The notes under the pieces were generated by a model, which ran no database searches, was not told where the DNA came from, and was given only the letters and a program-made list of their open reading frames with translations. Below, one piece after another: positions 13,901 through 22,900 of a stretch of DNA of 40,752 bases. The DNA lies in contig CAISTY010000268.1 of the NCBI GenBank assembly GCA_903888515.1, positions 1-40,752 of the forward strand. Reading direction: 5' to 3'. Within the stretch, counting starts at the first letter, position 1. Every line of letters begins with the position of its first letter. The translations under genes were made by a program, and so were the position numbers. The stretch comes from Akkermansiaceae bacterium (GTDB lineage: Bacteria > Verrucomicrobiota > Verrucomicrobiia > Verrucomicrobiales > Akkermansiaceae).

Positions 13901-16900
13901 GCAAACCGGTGGTGGCGGTGGCGGCCGGGACGAAACACAATCTCGTGTTGTGCGCCGACGGCACGCTGGTCGCCTGGGGATCTAACACATACGGCCAGTT
14001 GGGCAACGGCAACAAGACCGACAGCTTGCTGCCCGTAATGGTCAACACCAGCGGAGTGCTCGCCGGCAGGACTCCCGTCGCCGTGGCGGTCGGACAATTA
14101 CACAGCATGGCGTTGTGCGCCGACGGCAGGGTGGCCACCTGGGGCCGCAATTCCTCCGGCTCGTTAGGCAACAACACCACGACCGACAGCAGTGTTCCGG
14201 TGTTGGTGGATTCCTCCGGCGTGCTCGCTAACAAAACGATCACCGCCGTGGCTGCGGGCGACGCCCAAGGCCTGGTCTTGTGCGCGGATGGCACACTGGC
14301 CTCCTGGGGCTATAACAGTATCGGTCAGTTAGGCAACAACAGCACCACCTCCAGCAGCGTGCCGGTGGCCGTCACCACCACGGGCCTGGCCGGCGGCGAA
14401 CGCTTCGTCGCCGGAATGACCGGCCCGCTCGCCACTTACAGCTTCGGCCTGGTCGCCTCGCCCCAGCGGGCGGGCGCATCGACCTTGGCCGCAACTTCTG
14501 TTAGCGACACCACGGCCACGCTGAATGCCAGCTTGAAACCTAACGGATCGAGCGCCGCGGTGTCGTTCGAATACGGCCTGACGAGCGCGTATGGGATCGC
14601 CGTGGCGGCCGACCCCGCAGCGGTCATCGGCAGCGAGGTCGCGGCGGCCAGCGCCAGCCTCGGCAACCTGCTCATGGGCACCACCTACCATTTCCGGGTC
14701 AGGGCGGCCAATGGCGGCGGGACCACGTATGGGGATGACCGGACGTTCACCACCAGCGACCTCGCGGGACTGTCCGGTCTGGCGTTGGGCACGGGTTCGC
14801 TCTCGCCCGCCTTCACGAGCAATGTCACCAGCTACATCGCCACCGTGCCGTTTGGCGCTAACAGCATCACGGTGACAGCACAAACACTGCACGCCACCTC
14901 CACGCTGCAAGTCAACGGCGTCGCGGTGGAAACCGGCACCGCAAGCAACCCGCTCGCCCTGGCCGTCGGCAATACTGGGATTAACGTGCAAGTCACTGCG
15001 GCGGACGGGATCCTCACGCACACCTACACCGTGACGGTGACGCGCCTGCCGGAATCCTTCGTGCCAAAATCTTTCGTCTATCATGCAGCGGACGAAATTC
15101 CGGTAACCGCCGCCGGTTTTATGGCCAGCGGCGATGCGCCAGGCCTCTCGTTAGATTTCGCGCCCGCCCCGGGAACCAATCTAACTGTCGTCAACAACAC
15201 CGGCCCCGGCATGATCGTCGGCACATTTGCCAATCTGGCGCAGTGGCAGAAGGTGACCTTGTCCTTTGGTGGCGCAGACTATCCATTTGTCGTCAACTAT
15301 TACGGCGGCACCGGCAACGATTTGGTGTTAGAGTGGGCCAACCGCAGGCTGCTGGCATGGGGGGCCAACAATAACGGCAATCTGGGTGACGGAACGACGG
15401 TAAGCCGATCAGTGCCCGCACCGGTGCTGCCCGGTGTGCTGGCCGGCAAGACCATTGTGCGGGTCGTGTCGGGCGGTGACCACAACTTGGCGCTGGCCTC
15501 GGACGGCACGCTGGCAGCCTGGGGAGATAATACCTATGGGCAACTTGGCGACAATTCCATCACCGACCGCGTGGAACCGGTCGCGGTCGATATTTCCGGC
15601 GTTTTGGCTGGCAAGACGATCATCGGGTTGGCGGCGTGTGGCAAGCACAGCGTCGCGGTGTGTGCCGACGGCAGCGTGGCCACTTGGGGAGGCAATGATA
15701 AAGGCCAACTCGGAGACGGCACCACCGTTCAGCGCCTCAAGCCGGTGCTGGTGGATCGTTCCGGGGTGCTCGCCGATAAAGCGATCATCGCGGTGACCGG
15801 CACCACTGCCACCCAGAATTCACAACACTGTCTGGCGCTGTGTACCGATGGCACGCTGGTCGCTTGGGGCTTCAATACGTTAGGAGAATTGGGCGATGGC
15901 ACGAACATCACCCGGTCGTCGCCCGTGCGGGTCATTCAGACGGGCGTTTTGACTGGCAAAACCATCACTGCGATCGCGGCGGGTGAGGCTCATAGTGCGG
16001 TGGTGTGTTCGGACGGCACCGTGGTCGCGTGGGGCTACAATGTTTTTGGCAACCTCGGTGATGGTACCACCACCGGGCGGTTTGAACCGGTGGCCGTGGT
16101 CGGTTCGGGTGTGCTAACAGGCAAGACCGTGATCGGCCTGAGCACATGCTCTAACACCTGTCTCGTCCGGTGCTCCGATGGCACACTCGCCACCTGGGGT
16201 TATGGCAGCAGTTCCCAATTGGGCAACGGGCTAACGACCTATGCGCAGACCACGCCGGTATTGGTCACCAGCACCGGTGTTCTAACAGACAAGACGCCTG
16301 CGGTCATGGCCAGCGGGACGGACCACCACCTGGTGGGCTGCAATGACGGCACCCTGATTGCCTGGGGCTATAACTCCGCTGGCCAGTTGGGTGATAACTC
16401 CGCAACCAACCGCGGTACTCCCGTCTTGGTAACAAGCAGCGCGCTGCGGACTGGCGAGCGCATCGCCGCCGTGTGTGCCGGGAGCATGCACAGTCTGGCC
16501 TGGGTGGCCTCGCCACCACCGCCAACTTTGGAAACCCAGCCTGCGACCGAGGTGGCCGGCAGCTCCGCCACGCTCCACGGCCAGGTGATCGCCAACGGCA
16601 CCGCTACTACGGTGACGTTTGAATACGGGCGGACGACCGCTTACGGCACGAGCGCCGCCGCCACTCCCGACACCGTCACCGGCACCACTCCCACGGCGGT
16701 GAGCGCCGCTCTCAGCGGCCTGCTTCCCGGCACCACCTATCACTACCGGATTGTGGCATCAGGTGTCGGTGGCATTGCCTGCGGCCAGGACCTGGCTTTC
16801 ACCACCGGCAACCAAGACGGCCTAACAGATATTGTGTTGAGTAGCGGGACATTGGCACCCGCCATGTCCGCCACCCGTTCCGCCTACGCCGCTGCGGTGC

Positions 16901-19900
16901 CATATGCCAGCGATGCCATCACGGTGACCCCGGTCGCCACCCGCCCAGAGGCCACGGTGAAGGTCAACGGATCCGTGGTGGCATCCGGAACCGCAAGCAA
17001 AGCGATCACGCTGGCGGTAGGCAGCAATCCAATCACCATTGTGGTCGATGCCGGTGATGGCGTGAACACCCGGACCTACACCGTCACGGTGACGCGGGTG
17101 CCGGAAGTGCTGGCTTTCGACTCGGCCACGGCCGTGCCCGTGACCGCCGATTGCTTTAACGCCGCCGGTCTAACTGCCACGTTCGCGCTGCGTTATGCGC
17201 CGGTTCCCGGGACCATTCTAACGGTGGTGAGGACGACCGGAATTGATCCGATCCAAGGGACATTTGCCAATCTGGCGCAGGGCCAGTGGGTATACCTGCC
17301 ATTCAATGGGACTATCTATCAATTCATCGCCAGCTACTCCGGTGGCACGGGCAAGGATCTGGTTTTGCAATGGGCGAATACGCGCTTGTTGGTTTGGGGT
17401 AACAATGCGAGCGGCCAGTTGGGTGACGGCACCGCAAACAATAGTACCGTGCCAAAGACTGTGGACCAGATTGGAGCGCTAGCCGGCAAGACGGTGATAA
17501 CCACAGCATGTGGTTCCAGCCACAGCCTGGCCTTGTGCTCGGACGGAACGATTGCCGCATGGGGTGGCAATTCCTATGGTCAACTGGGTAACAACAGCAC
17601 CAGCTCCAGCCCGATCCCGGTTGCCGTAAATATAAGTGGTGCCCTCGCCGGCAAGATCGTGACGGCCATCGCCGCAGGTGACCAACATTCCCTCGCCCTG
17701 TGCTCGGACGGCACGCTGGCCGCGTGGGGATCGAATGGTTCCGGTGAGTTGGGTGACAACAGCACGGCCACTCGCACCATGCCGGTCCTCGTGGATCAAG
17801 CGGGAGTGTTGCAGGGCAAAGCCGTGGTCGCGGTGGCCGCCGGTTCTTATTACAGCCTGGCCTTGTGCGGGGATGGCACCATCGCCGCGTGGGGCAGCAA
17901 CAGTCAAGGTCAATTGGGCAACAGCATCACCGGGACATCCCTGAAACCGGTGATGGTCAACACGACGGGAGTACTGACGGGCAAGCGGGTGCAAACCATG
18001 GCAGCGGGAAGTCGTCACAACCTCGCGTTGTGCTCGGACGGCACCGTGGTGTCATGGGGGGGGAACGACTATGGCCAACTGGGAGCCAATAGCAGCGCCA
18101 CTTTCGAGCGGGCGCCGGTGTTGGTGAATACCGCGGGAGTGTTGGCGGGCAAGACGGTCGCGGCGATTGCCACGGGAAATTCCCACTGCATGGCCCTCTG
18201 CACGGACGGCACCCTGTGCGCATGGGGATACAATGACAGTGGTCGGTTGGGCGATGGCACAACCACCAACCGTTCGTCACCGATCACGGTCGATAACACA
18301 TGGGAACTCGCCGACAAGACCATTACCACGATCACGGCGGGAACTTCCCACAGCATGGCCCTGTGCTCGGACGGAACCCTGACCGCGTGGGGATACAATA
18401 GCAGTGGTCAGTTAGGCAACAACAGCACGACCAGCCGCAGCGTGCCGGTGGTGACAAATACAGCAGCGATCAAGACCGGTGAATATCTCACAATGATCCG
18501 CAGTGGTCCCCTTTCGTCACATGTCATCAGTTTGCTTGCCGCTCCGCCTTTGCCGGTGGCCACCACCCTCGCGGCCACCGCAGTCAACGACACGAGCGCC
18601 ACCCTGAACGGTCGGGTGATTGCCAACGGCCTCAACAGCAGCATTGCCTTTGAATATGGCCTGACCACCGCTTACGGGTCCACCGTCAGCGGCACGCCCG
18701 CCTCGCTCACCGGCATGAGTGCAGCGGATGCTGCCGCTTCGCTCACCGGTTTGCTTGCCGGCACCATATATCATTGCCGGGTGCTTGCCACCAGCGCGAC
18801 CGGCACGGCAAGGGGCGACGATCTGACCTTTACGACGACGACGCTCGCCACCCTGTCGGATTTGGCCGTGACCGGCGCCACGCTGGTCCCCGGCTTGGCC
18901 TGGGATAACACACGCTATACCGCCACCGTGCCGTATGCCGTGGACCACATCACCATGACCCCCGTTGCCGCATTCGCCACCTCATCGGTGACGGTGAATG
19001 GCACCACCGTGGTGTCCGGCACGAACAGTGGTTCCATCTATCTAACTACCGGTAACAATGTGATCAACATCGTGGTCACCGCTGCCGATGGCATCAACAC
19101 GCAAACCTATACCGTGACCGTGACGCGTCTGCCCGAGGTGTTCGCCTTCAACTCCGCCACGGACGTGCCGGTCACGGCCAGTGGCTTCTCTGTCGGCGGC
19201 CTCACCGCGGGCTTTGCCCTTAACTTCGCACCGTCACTGGGCACCCGGCTCATGGTTTTAAGAAACACCGGAACCGGGATCATCACCGGCACCTTTGCCA
19301 ATTTGGCACAAGGCCAGGTGGTGGACCTGCCATACGCGGGCACCGTCTATCACTTTGTGGCCAATTACCATGGCGGCACCGGCAATGACTTGGTGCTGGA
19401 GTGGGCGGCAACACGGGTATTCGGATGGGGCGCGAACTTCGGCCAAATCGGCAATGGCGCCACAGTGCAAAGCAAGGTGCCGGTGCCGGGGGCTACCGGC
19501 GGGGCGCTTTCCGGCAAAACGATTCTCACCCTGGCCGAAGGCGGCGGCCATGTGCTGGCGCTGGGCGCGGACGGCAGCGTGACGGCCTGGGGCAGCAACA
19601 GCTACGGTCAGTTAGGCATCAACAGCACACAAGACAAGCTGTCACCCGTGACCGTTGATTCCACGGGGGTGCTCACGGGCCGGTCCGTGATTGCCGTGGC
19701 TGCCGGAGAAATCCACAGCCTTGCCTTGTGCGCGGATGGCACACTCGTCTCCTGGGGTGCCAATGGCAACGGCCAGTTGGGAACCGTCAGCACCAGCAAC
19801 AGCCTGGTACCTGTGGCGGTGGACCGCAGCGGTGTGCTGGCAGGTAGGACCGTCACGGCGATCGCCGCAACGGCATACAGCAGCTTTGCCCTGTGCGCGG

Positions 19901-22900
19901 ATGGCTGTGTTGCCGCCTGGGGTTCAAATTCCTCCGGTCAGTTAGGCAATAACAGCACGACCAACAGCCAGGTTCCCGTGTTGGTGAACAGCTCGGGCGT
20001 GCTCGCCTGCAAGACGGTGGTGGCAATCGCTGCCGGATACCAACACAGTCTGGCACTTTGCTCGGATGGCACCCTGGCCGCGTGGGGATCCAACAACCAG
20101 GCCACGTTAGGCAATAACAGCCCCGGGACTAACAGCAGTTCGGTACCGGTGCTGGTGGACACGACCGGCGTTCTGGCCGGCAAGGCGGTGGTCGCCATGG
20201 CCGCAGGCCAGTACCACAACCTGGTATTGTGCGCCGACGGCAGCATAGTCGTCTGGGGCTCCAACAGTCATCAACAATTGGGGGCCGACATGTCTAATAG
20301 CTTCAGCCTCAGCTATGCTTTCGCACCGGTCTCGGTCATCGTTAGGGGTGCCTTGGCGGACAAGACAGTGACTGCGGTCGCAGCCGGAGAAAGCCACTCG
20401 CTGGCGCTGTGCTCGGACGGCACCGTCGCCACATGGGGATATAACAACTACGGACAATTGGGCAACGACACCACCACAAACAGTCCGGTCCCGGTGGCGG
20501 CCGTTACCGCCAATCTGCTAGAAGGCGAGCGCTTCATCTCGATCTGCGGCAGTGCATTTTCCTCCACCAGCCTCGCGATCACCGCCATGCCGCAGATGCC
20601 CCGCGCCACCACCCTGGCCGCGTCCAACCTCGGCAACACCTTCGCCACTCTCAACGGCAGCGTGAACCCCGACGGCACCACCGCCAATGTGTGGTTCGAA
20701 TACGGTCTGACCAACGCGTATGGCACCAGCGCCGCGGCTGTGCCCGCCGGCGCCACGGGCAGTGGCACCACCGCGGTGAGCGCCGGTCTAACAGGATTGA
20801 CGCCGGGCACCCTCTATCATTACCGGATCCGCGGCACCACGCCGGCCGGGGTTTTTGTCGGCACGGACATGACGTTCACGAGCGGCACGGACGCGACGCT
20901 GGCGGGCCTGACGCTGAGCGATGGTAATCTCTATCCGGCATTCGCGGGCGGCATCTCGCGCTATGCCGCCACGGTGCCCTTCACGACCACCGGCATCGCC
21001 GTGACTCCGGTTTGTGCTAACAGCCTGGCCACCGTGCTGGTCAATGGCAGCGCCGTGGCCTCCGGCGCCGCCAGCGGAGTGATTCCGTTAGCCGTGGGCA
21101 ATACTCAAGTCACCCTCGCGGTGAGCGCACCGGATGGCAGCGACACCTACTCGTATGCGCTGGTGGTGACACGCCTGCCAGAGGTGCTGGGATTCGATGC
21201 GGCTGACGACGTGCCGGTCGTCGCCGACGCTTTCACCGCCAGCGGCCAGACGGCAATCTTTGGGCTGCGCTTTGCGCCGCCGGCCGGCACCAATCTAACG
21301 GTGATCCGCAACACCGGGGTGGACCTGATCGGCGGCACCTTCAGCAACCTGGCGCAGAACCAGATTGTGGCCTTGGAATACAACGGTATCAGCTACAATT
21401 TCGTGGCCAATTACTACGGTGGCAGCGGCAATGACCTGGTGTTGCAATGGGCTAACAGCCGTTTGATAGGCTGGGGCTACAATGCCAACGGGGAACTGGG
21501 TAACGGACTCACCAATGCCTGCCTGGTTCCCAGCGCGGCAGGTATCGGGGGAGCTCTGATAGGCAAAAAGGTCACCTCCACGGCGGTAGGCAGCGGTGCC
21601 AGCTTCGCGTTATGTACGGACGGCACGTTGACCGCATGGGGAATCAACGGCTCTGATGGCCAACTGGGTAACAACAGCACCAGCGCCTGTCCCGTGCCAA
21701 TCACCGTCGATCAAAGCGGGGTTCTGGCCGGCAAGACCGTCATCGCCATGGGTACTGGAGTGAAATTCAACTTCGCCCTATGCTCCGACGGCACCTTGGC
21801 CGCGTGGGGTGCCAACAGCTACGGCCAACTCGGTGACGGCAGCACCACCAAGCGCCTCGTTCCGGTGACGGTCCAGATGTCGGGCGCTCTGGCTAATAAG
21901 CGCATTACTACTGTGGCCGGGGGAGAATCCCATACCCTTGCCCTGTGCGCGGACGGCACCCTCGCTGCCTGGGGTTACAATGCGAATGGCCGGTTAGGCA
22001 ACGCCAGCACCATCACGAGTCCGGTGCCGGTGGCCGTCGATACCAGCGGTGCGCTCGCCGGCAAGACGGTCATGGCAATTGCCGTTGGACAAGCCCACAA
22101 CCTCGCTCTGTGCGCGGACGGCACCTTGGTCGCATGGGGCGACAACGCCTCCGGCCAGCTCGGCATCAACGGCACGACGGCCAGCCTGGTGCCGGTGCTC
22201 GTCGATACGAGTGGTGCCCTCGGCGGCAAAACCGTGACCGCCATTGCCGCAGGTAATTTCCATTCGCTCGCACTGTGTTCGGACGGTACGGTCGTCACCT
22301 GGGGCTCCAACAACTATGGGCAGTTGGGGAACAACAGCGTGGTCAACAGCCTCGTGCCGGTGGCGGTGGCCACGACCGGAGTGCTCGCCGGCAAAACCGT
22401 TAGCGCCATTCAAGGGGGGACTTACCACAGTCTGGCGCTGTGCTTGGACGGCACGGTAGCAGCATGGGGGTCCAACTCGTCGGGGCAATTAGGTAACAAC
22501 AGCACGGTGAACAGTTCCGTTCCGGTGGCCACCACCTTGGTCCCGTTGGTTTCGGGTGAACGCATGATGAGCCTAACAACTAGCAATGCCGGTTCCCAAA
22601 ACCTGACCATAGTGGCCTCACCGCTGCAATCCGCAACTTCCCAGAGTGCCACGGCGATCACTGGCCTCAGCGCCACCCTGCATGGCAGCGTGAATGCCAA
22701 CAAGAATGCCGTTACGGTTTCGTTTGAGTATGGTTTGGACGAAACCTATGGCAGCGCGGCTGCCGCTTCGCCAGCGTCAGCGTCCGGCAACAAAACCGTC
22801 AACGTGAGCGCCGGTATCAACGGGCTGACGCCGGGAACCCTTTATCATTATCGGACGGTGGCCACCAGTTATGGCGGCGTGGTTAGAGGTGCGGACATGA